A stretch of DNA of 64,000 nt, taken from the NCBI RefSeq assembly GCF_963667685.1, contig NZ_OY763930.1:803001-867000 (forward strand), in the 5' to 3' direction. This DNA is from Maridesulfovibrio sp. GTDB lineage: Bacteria > Desulfobacterota > Desulfovibrionia > Desulfovibrionales > Desulfovibrionaceae. Position numbers and translations under genes: made by a program. Below, one piece after another: positions 18,657 through 28,241 of this stretch; the stretch's first letter is position 1, and every line of letters begins with the position of its first letter. The notes beneath the pieces were generated by a model. It saw nothing but the letters and a program-made list of their open reading frames with translations, did no database searches and was not told the DNA's origin.

Positions 18657-18713
18657 GATACCGGAATTTAGATACAGTTGGTAATTCACCAAGGTTAATG
18701 GTTAACAAAGAAC

Positions 18714-21038
18714 ATGAGAAACAGCTTAAGGTTTAAAATTTCTATTGGCACCGGGCTGATTCTGTTGCTGTTTTTTTTTCTGCTGGGATACTACATCGTT
18801 GATTCGCAGAAAAGAATGCTGGAAAACAGTCTTTATGAGCATGGCAACAGGGTCGCATCACTGGCTGCACGCTCATGTGCGGAATATCTGCCCAGATTCA
18901 GTTTCTTTCTGATTGAAGACCTTGCCCTTTCCATAGAGCAGTCACAACAGGTCGCTTTCTGCGAGATATACAACAGGGAAGGCAACCCTATCCTGCAATC
19001 CGGCAATATAATATCCAAGGCCCATGCTTCTAAGAATAAACCGTCATATGGTGACGATGTTCTAATTGTCTCATGTCCAATCATAAACGGAAACGAAAAT
19101 ATAGGCAGGGTCGAAATCGGTCTGCGACTCGACAAAGTGCGCAGGGAAATCAACGAAAACACCTACAACCTGATTATGCTTTTCAGCGCATGCATGCTCT
19201 GTACAATCATCGTACTTGATGCTTTTTTTCAACGCATTCTCATTTCTCCACTGGGTTTACTGGCCAACAACACAAGAAAAATAGCCCGCCGAAAATTTGT
19301 CACTGTGGATGTAGGAACGCGTATGGATGAAATCGGTATTCTTGCCCTTAATTTCAATCACATGAGCCGAAATCTGGAAAGCCTGTACAAAAACCTTGAG
19401 GTTAATGTTCAGGAACGCACCCATGAACTGGAAACGGCCAACCATAAACTGGTTAAGGCTATTGCTAAATCTGAAGCAATGGCAGTTGAAGCAGCAAAAG
19501 GAACTGTAGCTAAATCTCAATTTCTGGCAGCGATGAGTCACGAAATACGCACCCCTATGAATGCGATTCTCGGCATGGCCGAAATCCTGGGTGAGTCATC
19601 CCTGGATGACGAGCAACGGCGGTTTGTGGAAATACTGCAGGAGTCAGGAGAGTCGCTGCTGCACCTCATCAATGAAATACTCGACCTAAGCAAAATTGAA
19701 GCAGGTGAAATTCCTTTTGAACACAAAACCATTAATCTTGACAGGTTAGTAGGGAAAGCCTTCAAAGTTACTGCCCATGCCGGACATGGCAAGGGGTTGG
19801 AATTAGCCTACAACATTAACAGGGATGTTCCAGAACACCTTATGGGCGACCCCACAAGGCTGCAGCAGATTTTCGTCAACCTGATCGGGAACGCCATCAA
19901 ATTTACCGAACGCGGCTTCGTGGTTGTTGATGCATCCCTCAATCCGGTTCTAAGTCAGGACGGAACCGGAAACATCCTTAACGTCCACTTTGAAGTTAAA
20001 GACAGCGGCATAGGTATTGACGACGATAAGCTGGATTCAATATTCGACCGCTTCACTCAGGCTGACTCTTCCACGACCCGCAAATACGGTGGCACAGGCC
20101 TTGGGCTTTCAATCTGCAAATCGCTATGTGAAGCTATGGGCGGGAAAATATGGCTTGAAAGCCGTAAAGGATTCGGAACCACAGTGCATCTGGATCTCCC
20201 CTTTGAGCGAGACCCGCGCAGTTCAATTGAAAGCTCCCCCCTGCGTGGTAAATCCGTGCTGATTATCAGTGATCTGGATTACTCGCGGCAGGCTCTTTCC
20301 ATTCGCATGAGCACACGGACCAAACGCATCTCTAAAGCGCAAAACATGGAAGAAGCACGCACTTTTATTGAAAGCAGCACGAAATCAAATACACCTTATG
20401 ATCTGATACTTGTTCGCGGGGATATACACGGCTGGCGGCGTCAAAAGACTCTCAATGAACTGCGCTCCATGAAAGTCGCCGAAGAAAAAATCATTATGAT
20501 TAACACAATGGGGCAAGATCATATTGAAAGCTTCAGCGGTAGCGTTCTGCTGGCACCTGTGGATATGCTTTCACTTGAGCGTGTAGCCCAAAAAATACTG
20601 AACAGCTCTCCGGAACAGCTTCAGCCGCAGATTCAGCATAGCGGAAGAATCCGTCCCCTTAAAATCCTTCTGGTCGAGGATAATAAAGCTAACTGCATGC
20701 TGATACAAATGTTTTTCAAGGATCTGCCACATACCCTTAAAGTTGCCCACAATGGGGCAGAGGGTCTGGAGCGAACTCAAACGGATAAATTTGACATGAT
20801 CTTTATGGATATTGAAATGCCAATAATGGATGGCTATGAATGCACCCGCAGGATTCGTTCGTGGGAGAAGCAGACTGAGACCAAGCCTAGTATCATTGTG
20901 GCGCTGACCGCTCATGCTATTACTGAGGCGCGTGAAAAAATCCTTGAAGCCGGCTGTGATTCATTTCTGACAAAACCAATTTCAAAAGATAAAATAATAA
21001 AAACCATTAACGAGCTGTGTAATCCCTATTTCACCTAA
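18714..21038 (+). CDS. Hybrid sensor histidine kinase
   Basis: A 774-aa membrane kinase. TM1 is at about 10-28, a periplasmic sensor of about 120 residues follows, TM2 is at 153-175 and HAMP at about 176-230. A coiled coil leads to HisKA (SHEIRTPMNAILG, His276), HATPase (about 380-495; DSGIGI, YGGTGLGL), a degenerate receiver at about 505-620 with no phosphoacceptor Asp, and a complete receiver at about 650-770 (LLVEDN, FMDIEMP, LTKP). There is no output domain, so a phosphotransfer partner must be elsewhere. The upstream BMP-type binding protein is its likely ligand sensor. Confidence 0.94.
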   Translation: MRNSLRFKISIGTGLILLLFFFLLGYYIVDSQKRMLENSLYEHGNRVASLAARSCAEYLPRFSFFLIEDLALSIEQSQQVAFCEIYNREGNPILQSGNIISKAHASKNKPSYGDDVLIVSCPIINGNENIGRVEIGLRLDKVRREINENTYNLIMLFSACMLCTIIVLDAFFQRILISPLGLLANNTRKIARRKFVTVDVGTRMDEIGILALNFNHMSRNLESLYKNLEVNVQERTHELETANHKLVKAIAKSEAMAVEAAKGTVAKSQFLAAMSHEIRTPMNAILGMAEILGESSLDDEQRRFVEILQESGESLLHLINEILDLSKIEAGEIPFEHKTINLDRLVGKAFKVTAHAGHGKGLELAYNINRDVPEHLMGDPTRLQQIFVNLIGNAIKFTERGFVVVDASLNPVLSQDGTGNILNVHFEVKDSGIGIDDDKLDSIFDRFTQADSSTTRKYGGTGLGLSICKSLCEAMGGKIWLESRKGFGTTVHLDLPFERDPRSSIESSPLRGKSVLIISDLDYSRQALSIRMSTRTKRISKAQNMEEARTFIESSTKSNTPYDLILVRGDIHGWRRQKTLNELRSMKVAEEKIIMINTMGQDHIESFSGSVLLAPVDMLSLERVAQKILNSSPEQLQPQIQHSGRIRPLKILLVEDNKANCMLIQMFFKDLPHTLKVAHNGAEGLERTQTDKFDMIFMDIEMPIMDGYECTRRIRSWEKQTETKPSIIVALTAHAITEAREKILEAGCDSFLTKPISKDKIIKTINELCNPYFT

Positions 21039-21187
21039 GCACGCCAACACCTGCCATCATTCTATATAAACTCTTCTTTTACCCTTTTCTATTTCAGCAC
21101 CACAACAGCTCTTACAGGCTTTTTTACCGCAGAAACTGGACATGTCGATTTCAAACCCTTCCCCCGCAAGGGGTTTCTTTCAGACAG

Positions 21188-21264
21188 CAGTCGGCAGTCG
21201 GCAGTCGGCAGTCGGCAGTCGGCAGTCGGCAGTCGGCAGTCGGCAGTCGGCAGTCGGCAGTCGG
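21188..21264. repeat. Heptanucleotide tandem repeat, 11 perfect units
   Basis: CAGTCGG is repeated eleven times without error (77 bp) in the intergenic stretch after the hybrid kinase. Seven is not a multiple of three, so any reading frame through it cycles with unit number. The rest of 21039-21468 has no gene I can support. Confidence 0.97.
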
Positions 21265-21350
21265 CAAAATTATACTGATAAAGACCAATACGTTTCAATA
21301 CAAAACCCCTGTAACCTAGCGCAAACTAAGCTTCAGGGGCCTTAAAACAG

Positions 21351-21377
21351 AAAGGCCGCGTCCTCGGACGCGGCTTT
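21351..21377 (-). terminator. GC-rich hairpin, probable terminator of the OB-fold gene
   Basis: GCCGCGTCC (21355-21363) pairs with GGACGCGGC (21366-21374), extended by AAAG/CTTT. Leftward it is followed by CTGTTTTAA, a moderate T tract. It lies about 90 bp past the stop of the OB-fold gene. Confidence 0.6.
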
Positions 21378-21468
21378 GAAACTGCTGACAATTCAGGTTC
21401 AAGGGAGTCGGATTAGCGACCTTTCTGGTTCGGAATATAGATTCCTGTGAGGTCCGTACTAGCTGATG

Positions 21469-21810
21469 CTAGTTGATAACGGATATTTTCTGGGCTTCGA
21501 TTCCGGCGAAGACGAGGTCCTGCTCGACCCTGCCTTCAATCTCGAGTTCAGCCGTTGTGTCAACGGGGAGGGATCCCGCTTTCGGGCTGAGGTCGATAAT
21601 GATTTCGCCAGTCTTGTCCTGAAAAACGTATTTATTGTCGTTGATCTTTCTTACGATGTGGCCTTTTACTTTAGCTTTGGTATCCGCACCGGATACACGA
21701 GCTTCTGCAACGGTGGTTACGTCCTTGGATTTGAATTCAAGGGTTTCGGAAGTTGCTGCGGCAGCAACAATCACCAGAAGTAAAAGAAAAAGTACGCTCA
21801 TTTTTTTCAT
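21469..21810 (-). CDS. YgiW/YdeI-type periplasmic OB-fold stress protein
   Basis: A 113-aa secreted protein: a Sec signal (SVLFLLLLVIVAAAATS) and an OB-fold of about 90 residues with the BOF-family pattern KVKGHIVRKINDNKYVFQDKTGEIIIDL and AELEIEGRV. E. coli YgiW and YdeI belong to this family and are linked to stress tolerance; the ligand is not settled. Two start codons (MKKM) are three codons apart; the upstream one gives the better signal peptide. It is monocistronic. Confidence 0.9.
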   Translation of the reverse strand: MKKMSVLFLLLLVIVAAAATSETLEFKSKDVTTVAEARVSGADTKAKVKGHIVRKINDNKYVFQDKTGEIIIDLSPKAGSLPVDTTAELEIEGRVEQDLVFAGIEAQKISVIN

Positions 21811-22402
21811 CTCTTATTACCCGTCCCACCATGTGATGGAAGTTAAAGATTTGAAACCATATTTATGAAAATTATTTTAACCTTTATGAAAACGTCCGGC
21901 TCTTTTTGTCCGGCCATTTTTTCTAAGAGGACCTGTTCTTGATCCGTTGATCAAGTAATAGACCTCTGCGTTTGATTATGCAATCAAAAAAATAAGCATC
22001 TTGTGAATTTTTGTACAAAATACACGTTAACTACTCATATTATTTATAGATATTTTTTTCACAACCATTTTTTTGACATATACATAACATTTCTAATTTC
22101 GTGCTACCAATATTTAGCCTTCAAATGGCACTGAATTTAGATTCAATATGGGCTTTTTCATACTTTAATAGTATAAAAAACGCCCAATTCCTACCCAGCA
22201 CGTTACAACATACTAATTTCACGTATATTTTTGAGCAAACACATAGAACAAATATCATTCTTAGAAATCAGTACAATCTTACATACGAAGCATTCGTTTT
22301 GTTCACATTCGAAAAAGATAGTTTTTTACAAAGTATAAGCTATTACTTATATCAAAAAAAATGATAGTTGATTTTTTACCCCAAACAACCGATTAAGTAG
22401 CC
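21811..22402. other. Long AT-rich intergenic region
   Basis: Nearly 590 bases lack a convincing gene. A perfect short hairpin, CTTGATC-CGTT-GATCAAG, lies near 21938-21955. A tract of more than 70% AT follows to 22380. An 87-codon plus-strand frame at 22101-22364 lacks a ribosome site and has non-coding composition. Confidence 0.5.
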
Positions 22403-23047
22403 ATGAGCAACCCAGAACTTCTTGATATTGTCTATGCTGACCGAAAAATAGTTGTGGTGAACAAACCCAGCGGTCTTCTTTCTGTGCCCGGACGCGGACC
22501 TGAAAATCAGGACTGCGTGGTAACAAGAGTGCAGAAGATGTTCCCGGAATGCCGCAAATTTCCTACTGTACACAGACTGGACATGGATACATCCGGTTTG
22601 CTGGTACTCGGTCTTACCTCCCGGGCTGTACGCGAACTTGTGGAACAATTTCAAAAAAGGCAGGTGAAGAAACGCTATATTGCCCTGCTGGACGGCATAG
22701 TGAAAGCGGATAGCGGAGTCATTGAGATGGCCTTTCGCCTCGATCCCTATAACCGTCCTTATCAGGTCTACGATCCCATTCACGGCAAACTGGGCGTAAC
22801 CCACTGGCGCAAGCTGGGCATAGAAGAGGGCAAAACCCGTGTCGAATTCACCCCGCACACAGGACGTACACATCAATTAAGAGTACATTCCGCACATCCT
22901 CAAGGGCTAGGTTGTCCCATCGTCGGAGACCGCCTCTACGGATCAGGAACCGCCCCCGGCCAACTCAAACTGCACGCCGGATACTTGAGCTTTCAACATC
23001 CCAAGACCAAAGAGGTCATGGAATTCGAAATCGAACCTTTATTTTAA
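22403..23047 (+). CDS. RluA-family pseudouridine synthase
   Basis: A 214-aa RNA pseudouridine synthase without an S4 domain, close in size to RluA. The catalytic Asp lies in VHRLDMDTSGLLVL near residue 59. KKRYIALLDG and FTPHTGRTHQLRVHSAHPQG are the other family motifs. It converts uridine to pseudouridine in rRNA or tRNA; the site cannot be assigned. It stands alone and ends at a terminator facing the glutamate synthase operon. Confidence 0.94.
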   Translation: MSNPELLDIVYADRKIVVVNKPSGLLSVPGRGPENQDCVVTRVQKMFPECRKFPTVHRLDMDTSGLLVLGLTSRAVRELVEQFQKRQVKKRYIALLDGIVKADSGVIEMAFRLDPYNRPYQVYDPIHGKLGVTHWRKLGIEEGKTRVEFTPHTGRTHQLRVHSAHPQGLGCPIVGDRLYGSGTAPGQLKLHAGYLSFQHPKTKEVMEFEIEPLF

Positions 23048-23053
23048 AAGAAT

Positions 23054-23086
23054 AAAAGCCCTGCTGAATCACTTCAACAGGGCTTT
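23054..23086 (+). terminator. Rho-independent terminator
   Basis: AAAGCCCTG (23055-23063) pairs with CAGGGCTTT (23078-23086), with CTGAA/TTCAA inside. It lies between the pseudouridine synthase and the convergent glutamate synthase operon. Confidence 0.85.
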
Positions 23087-23149
23087 CATCTTAGAATCCA
23101 TACAGGCACACCGGACCGTCCGGTTCACCTATTTCTTTAAGAATTTATA

Positions 23150-25477
23150 TTATCCTATAGGGCTGTTTTCCACGAGATTCCAGATACCGCACGGACAGAC
23201 ACTGGCACAGAAGCCACAGCCAATACATTTTTCTGAGTTACAGACCATTTCAAAGTCTTTACCCTCACCACCCTTGCGGGAAATGGCAGCCTGCGGGCAG
23301 ACTGTTTCGCAAAGACCGCAATCACGGCAGGACCCGCAGGAAGAACACTCCTGCGCACATTCCTGTACGTCCCTAAAATTCGTGATCCGCGGATCAAAAT
23401 ACTCAAGGGTCATGCGTTGATAGTCTATAACATCTTTGGGCTCAGCTTGCGGACGCTTACCTGTGAAAACTTCGTCGAGAGTCTCGGCCGTAGCGCGGCC
23501 ATGACCGATGGCGTGGGTAAGCAGACCGGGACGAACAGCATCACCAATGGCATAAACACCTGGCTCTGTTGTCTGGTAGTCTTCATTAACCACGATGTGC
23601 CCACGATCAAGGGCAATTGTATCGGGCAGAAACTCGATATCAGGAGTATCACCGATAGACATGATCACTGTGTCAGCCGGGAGAACTTCACCGGACTTAA
23701 GCACTACGCCTTCTTCGGTAATTTCCTGAGTAAAACAAGGGTAACGGAATTTTGCACCCACATGCTCAGCCTCTTCACGCTCTTTACCGAAAGCAGCCGG
23801 TTTTTGAATATCGATGAGTAAAATGTCCTTCGCACCAAGGCGGGAACATTCAGTAGCAACGTCACAACCAACGTTACCGGCACCGATGATAACAACTTTC
23901 TCACCGACTTCAGCCTTGCCTTTCATGGCATTCTTGAGGAAATCAAGAGCCGGGGTGATGCGCTCGTGGCCGGGAATGGGAATTATGCGCGGCTTCTGGG
24001 CACCGATAGCGAGAACCACAGCATCGTTATTCTGCCTGAGTTCAGCAAAATCATCGGCTGTCAGTTTCTTCTGCATGTGCACATGAGGGATAACCTTGGC
24101 GACACGCTCAAGTTCAGCATCAAGGACTTCCTTGGGGATACGGCTTGAAGGAATTGCAGATGCAATTTTACCGCCCAGCTTTTCCGCCATGTCGTAGACA
24201 ACAGCTTCATGTCCCTTGCGGCGAATCTGCCATGCAACCGAAATACCTGCGGGTCCTCCACCAATAACCGCTACCTTCTTACCGGACAGCGGTGGAAGTT
24301 CGGGAACCGGGCTGTTCACGCCTTCACGGCCGAGTTTTACAATATCAATTGACTGTAGATCTCTGACGCCACGGGTACAGCCATCCATACAAAGATTGGG
24401 ACAGAGATATCCGCAAACAGTCGCGGGGAACGGTGTATAGGCAAGTGCCAGATCCACGGCTTCATCAACGAGACCGTCACGAACAAGCTGCCAGCGTTTC
24501 TGGATCGGCATTCCGGTGGGGCATGAGGACTGGCATGGCGCCTGATATTTGCGGTTTTCCCAGACAGGAACAAATCTGCGCATCTCACCGTGGGTGATCA
24601 GCGGAATTGGCGAACGGTCGAGGTCGGTAAGATCACCGATAAGACCGCCCTGTCCCAGTTCACTGTCCCATACTTCGGAACGGAACTCCGACATGGAACG
24701 GCGTTTACGTCCAGTCTTTTCAAAAGGAGACTTTGCACGGATGAGCTGCCATTCCTTGCGTTCGGTCAATAATTCATAAAGATCTTCGCGTCCGATCTTG
24801 GCAAGATTCTCTTTAAGGTTGCTGGTCAGCCATTCCCAATCCGCATCGGTGATCGGTTCGAGGATAGCGTCAGCAGTGGAAAACTCTCCGTGGGGGCCGC
24901 GAACAAAAATACGTCCGCCGACCATACCGACGCAAGGACGGAAAGCCAGTACGTTTTCAGGATTCTGAGCTTCGTAACCGCAGACGACAGCAGTACCGCC
25001 GGCCATAAATTCTGCAAAATAGTCACCAACGCCGCCGAGAATCCAAAGTTCGGGCGGATCGAAACGGGGGTTGGTCTTGGTCATGGTCATACCACGGGCA
25101 CCGATGTCACCATTAACGATAACCTTACCCTGTGCCATGGCGTTACATGCGCCGTTTGAAGCATTGCCGTGAACGATGATTTCTGCTCCGGCGTTGAGCC
25201 ATGCCACGTCATCAGAAACAGAACCGTGAACGTTGATACGTGTACCGGGGAATCCCTTTGAGCCGAGACGCTGACCGGAAGTACCGATGACATCTATTTC
25301 AATGGGTTCTTCCTTGGAAATCCAGAGTCGTCCACCGATGCCGTGCTGGCCCATGGCGTCTATTTCAAGCTTGCGGGCTCCGTCAGCCACCGCTTTCTGA
25401 ATCCGCTCTTCAAGGATGCGTGATTCAATACGGGCGCCTTCTTCAAGACCGCTGATGCATATTTTTTCTGTTGCCAT
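23150..25477 (-). CDS. Glutamate synthase GXGXG domain fused to GltD-like flavoprotein and ferredoxin
   Basis: A 775-aa fusion, last gene of a three-gene glutamate synthase operon. Residues about 1-240 form the GXGXG beta-helix that in large GltB is the C-terminal domain (GARGMTMTK, GGRIFVRGPHGE). From about 290 comes the GltD-type subunit: a cysteine-rich N-terminal cluster region (CQSSCPTGMPIQ, CGYLCPNLC), then FAD (VAVIGGGPAG) and NADPH (VVIIGAGNVG) Rossmann sites. The end carries two ferredoxin clusters (CGSCRDCGLCETVCP, CIGCGFCASVCP). It passes electrons from NAD(P)H to the FMN subunit encoded just upstream, 29 bp away. This arrangement is known from archaea and Desulfovibrio. Confidence 0.93.
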   Translation of the reverse strand: MATEKICISGLEEGARIESRILEERIQKAVADGARKLEIDAMGQHGIGGRLWISKEEPIEIDVIGTSGQRLGSKGFPGTRINVHGSVSDDVAWLNAGAEIIVHGNASNGACNAMAQGKVIVNGDIGARGMTMTKTNPRFDPPELWILGGVGDYFAEFMAGGTAVVCGYEAQNPENVLAFRPCVGMVGGRIFVRGPHGEFSTADAILEPITDADWEWLTSNLKENLAKIGREDLYELLTERKEWQLIRAKSPFEKTGRKRRSMSEFRSEVWDSELGQGGLIGDLTDLDRSPIPLITHGEMRRFVPVWENRKYQAPCQSSCPTGMPIQKRWQLVRDGLVDEAVDLALAYTPFPATVCGYLCPNLCMDGCTRGVRDLQSIDIVKLGREGVNSPVPELPPLSGKKVAVIGGGPAGISVAWQIRRKGHEAVVYDMAEKLGGKIASAIPSSRIPKEVLDAELERVAKVIPHVHMQKKLTADDFAELRQNNDAVVLAIGAQKPRIIPIPGHERITPALDFLKNAMKGKAEVGEKVVIIGAGNVGCDVATECSRLGAKDILLIDIQKPAAFGKEREEAEHVGAKFRYPCFTQEITEEGVVLKSGEVLPADTVIMSIGDTPDIEFLPDTIALDRGHIVVNEDYQTTEPGVYAIGDAVRPGLLTHAIGHGRATAETLDEVFTGKRPQAEPKDVIDYQRMTLEYFDPRITNFRDVQECAQECSSCGSCRDCGLCETVCPQAAISRKGGEGKDFEMVCNSEKCIGCGFCASVCPCGIWNLVENSPIG

Positions 25478-25506
25478 TTTAAATCTCCGTAAATCGTGAG
25501 CTGTTG

Positions 25507-27141
25507 TTAAACCACGTATTTGATGCCGAGTCTTTCAGCAGCATCACGGTCACTGATACCAAGCGCATCCGACATACCGATAGGCAGTGATGTGGAGCGG
25601 CCCAGAGGGGCGATAATCTTTTTGATTTCAGTGTCAAAGCTCAGATAGAAGTCAACAACCCTTTCGGCAACCTTTTCAGGATCAAGGCGACGGTAAAGTC
25701 TGGGGTCCTGAGAGGTAATACCCTTGGGACAGACACCGATGTTGCACACATTGCAGCGGTCCTTTTCGGACCCGAGGCATCCTGCTCCGGCCTGCATTAC
25801 ATATTTACCGACCTGAACGGCACTTGCGCCGAGCATAATCAGTGCTGCTGCGTTGGCTGCGAGGTTACCGGATTTACCGATACCACCACCAGCGATAAGG
25901 GGCAGTTCGTTCTGCTTACCGGTAACAACCAGAGCGTTGTAACAATCGCGCAGGTTACTGGCGATGGGGTGTCCCATATGGTTCATGGAAACGTTATATG
26001 CTGCCCCGGTACCACCGTCTTCACCATCAATGGCCAGACCTGCGGCGTAGGGGTTACGGGTCAGGTTATTGAGAACCGCAAGTGATGTAGAGGATGCCGA
26101 AATCTTTGGATAAACAGGAACCCTGAATCCCCAGGCCATACTCATGGACTGGATCATCTTCGCGACAGACTCCTCAATAGAATACTGGGTCTGGTGGGTC
26201 GGGGGGCTCGGCAGGCTGACGCGCTCGGGAACACCGCGAATTGCAGCGATGAGTTTGTTAACCTTGTACCACATGAGCAGACCGCCATCACCGGGCTTTG
26301 CGCCCTGACCGTATTTGATCTCAATAGCGCAGGGATCGACCTTCATTTCCGGTATAGCGTGAATGATCTCATCCCAGCCGAAGTAACCGGATGCGATCTG
26401 GAGAATTACATATTTAAGGAAGCGGGAACGAAGCAGTCTGGGAGGACAGCCACCCTCACCGGTAGAAATACGAACAGGCATGTTCAACTCTTCGTTCAGG
26501 TAGGCAACACCCATCTGCAAACCTTCCCACATATTGGGAGATAAAGCCCCGAAGGACATTCCGCCGATAACAAGCGGGTAGATTTCACGTACCGGAGGCT
26601 TCCAGCCATTTTCCTGATATGTCTTCAAGCTGTCTTCCGGGGACTGCACACGGCCAAGCAGTGTGTTCAGTCTGAACTCATGACGTCCGGCATCAAGCGC
26701 AGGGTCAGTGAGCATGGAAATACGAATGAATTTGATCTGGTCCAGCAGGGATTCACCGGAATTGCGGCGTCCACCACGTGTGCGGGGGTTTCCACCTCGG
26801 TCATTATGGAATTTCTGGGTGGTGGAACCTTCTTCACGCCTGGGGCAGATTGCATTGTTTGGACAGACCATGTTGCACATGGAGCAGCCTATGCAGGCGT
26901 AAGCCGGGTCGGTTTTCTGGCGGATGCCGTAAAAAACAGTATATTCGTTCTCGGCTTTTTTCAGCAGGCTTGCGGGAGTCTTGATCTCGCGCTTGCGGAA
27001 TACACCGAGTTCAATGGCGTTGACCGGACAGACAGATGTGCAGCGACCGCACTGGGTACAGAGATTCTTGTCCCACTCGATCTGCCAGTTCAGGTCTTTT
27101 ACGCCTAAAGTTGACGGGGTAATTGGTCTTTCTGTGAGCAT
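25507..27141 (-). CDS. Glutamate synthase FMN/central domain subunit (archaeal type)
   Basis: A 544-aa subunit. Two 4Fe-4S ferredoxin motifs lie at the N-terminus (CTQCGRCTSVCP near 32, CIGCSMCNMVCP near 83). The FMN-binding TIM barrel of glutamate synthase follows from about 150 (VIGGMSFGALS, STGEGGCPP, IKYGQGAKPGDGG). A third Cys cluster with GSEKDRCNVCNIGVCP binds the 3Fe-4S centre. It makes glutamate from 2-oxoglutarate and channelled ammonia. A clear AAGGAG precedes the ATG inside the end of the upstream gene; the two overlap by 37 bp, which suggests translational coupling. Confidence 0.95.
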   Translation of the reverse strand: MLTERPITPSTLGVKDLNWQIEWDKNLCTQCGRCTSVCPVNAIELGVFRKREIKTPASLLKKAENEYTVFYGIRQKTDPAYACIGCSMCNMVCPNNAICPRREEGSTTQKFHNDRGGNPRTRGGRRNSGESLLDQIKFIRISMLTDPALDAGRHEFRLNTLLGRVQSPEDSLKTYQENGWKPPVREIYPLVIGGMSFGALSPNMWEGLQMGVAYLNEELNMPVRISTGEGGCPPRLLRSRFLKYVILQIASGYFGWDEIIHAIPEMKVDPCAIEIKYGQGAKPGDGGLLMWYKVNKLIAAIRGVPERVSLPSPPTHQTQYSIEESVAKMIQSMSMAWGFRVPVYPKISASSTSLAVLNNLTRNPYAAGLAIDGEDGGTGAAYNVSMNHMGHPIASNLRDCYNALVVTGKQNELPLIAGGGIGKSGNLAANAAALIMLGASAVQVGKYVMQAGAGCLGSEKDRCNVCNIGVCPKGITSQDPRLYRRLDPEKVAERVVDFYLSFDTEIKKIIAPLGRSTSLPIGMSDALGISDRDAAERLGIKYVV

Positions 27142-28241
27142 GTCTCTATCTCCTTGCAGTCGGGTCCGACGATTACTGTATCGAGGTGCATGGGCTGGAA
27201 GTCTTTGGACTTATCGCGGTCGGGAATGACAGCGTCGATTCCGCATACTTCGGAAGAAAATGCATAGATGCCGTCTTTACCGCCCACAATACCGGGACGA
27301 AGTTTCTTGCGGTCCTGAACCATAAACATCGAACCGTCATCAAGAGTTCCGATAACACAGTTTGGTCCGTCGATGATCATCTTCCGGCAGGAACGTTTAA
27401 TAGTCGCGAGAAATTCGCGGTCGGGGTGATCTGCCATCTCGTGGTCCATCAGCGGGGTAATTACGTGCTTGTAGGCACGAATATCCAGACCCAGACGCTT
27501 AGTTGTGTAATGGGCGATGTGGGTGAAAACCTCTGAGTCGGACTGGTAACCGGAATACCCGGTAACCTCTCTGGACTGCAAATATTCTTTAACAGGGATA
27601 AATGCGGTATTCTCGCCGTTTGTCATTGAGGCTACGCCTTCTATAAAGAAGGGGTGGCAGGCGTAGAGGTTGATCGCATAGTTGGTATTCTGTCTGCCCT
27701 GCGCCAGAATGCGGCGGGCGTAAAGGTTGCGGTTGGCGCCGAGCTGGAGCCATTCCCCTATTTCAAGGGGATCACCGACTTCTTTAACAATGATGGTATC
27801 CGGCCAGAAGGAGAAGACCATAATGTCTCCGTCTTCTTCACCCATCTTGCGCAGTTCAAGGCGCATTTCAACCAGCTTCTGACCCTGCTGTGCGGGGGTA
27901 AGTTCATCCCAGCCTCTGGGAACTTTGTACGCAATAGCCGCATATGTGCCGCGAACGGGAGTGCCTTCAGGAGGCGCTGTCTCCGGAGTGTAAAGGATGC
28001 TGTACTGGGATTTGAAACCATGATCCATGGTATACTGTTCCAGCTTGCGCAGACCTGTTTCGGTAAAAATTCCGGAAAGGATGGGGCATCCCTGCAACTC
28101 TTCTTCAAAACGCCCGCCCAGGCCTCTGAGACAGAGACCAACGCCGGAGCCGTCATGACCTTCTTTCATTGTATTAAGGGCATTGATGGCCAGCATGGGT
28201 GAAATTGGATCGCGACTTGTAAGCGCAAATAAACGGCACAT
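27105..28241 (-). CDS. Glutamate synthase glutaminase subunit (class II GATase)
   Basis: A 378-aa Ntn-type amidotransferase, the first gene of the operon. The nucleophile is Cys2 (MCRLFALTS), exposed after removal of Met. The family motifs EGHDGSGVGL, and NLYACHPFFIEGVASMTNGEN near residue 190 (Asn and Gly of the oxyanion hole), are visible. It hydrolyses glutamine and delivers ammonia to the FMN subunit. In bacterial GltB this domain is fused; here the complex is split into three genes as in archaea. Over 800 bp of AT-rich DNA precede it. Confidence 0.92.
   Translation of the reverse strand: MCRLFALTSRDPISPMLAINALNTMKEGHDGSGVGLCLRGLGGRFEEELQGCPILSGIFTETGLRKLEQYTMDHGFKSQYSILYTPETAPPEGTPVRGTYAAIAYKVPRGWDELTPAQQGQKLVEMRLELRKMGEEDGDIMVFSFWPDTIIVKEVGDPLEIGEWLQLGANRNLYARRILAQGRQNTNYAINLYACHPFFIEGVASMTNGENTAFIPVKEYLQSREVTGYSGYQSDSEVFTHIAHYTTKRLGLDIRAYKHVITPLMDHEMADHPDREFLATIKRSCRKMIIDGPNCVIGTLDDGSMFMVQDRKKLRPGIVGGKDGIYAFSSEVCGIDAVIPDRDKSKDFQPMHLDTVIVGPDCKEIETCSQKDQLPRQL

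Noticed and set aside
18678..18692. TTGGTAATTCACCAA as a seventh copy of the alanine-regulon dyad
   Set aside because: Spacing between the arms is five, not ten; it is a different palindrome.
21089..21298. ORFs on both strands across the heptamer array
   Set aside because: They exist only because the 7-bp repeat lacks stops; there is no start signal or flanking similarity.
22101..22364. 87-codon plus-strand ORF in the AT-rich gap before the pseudouridine synthase
   Set aside because: No ribosome site and composition like non-coding AT-rich DNA.
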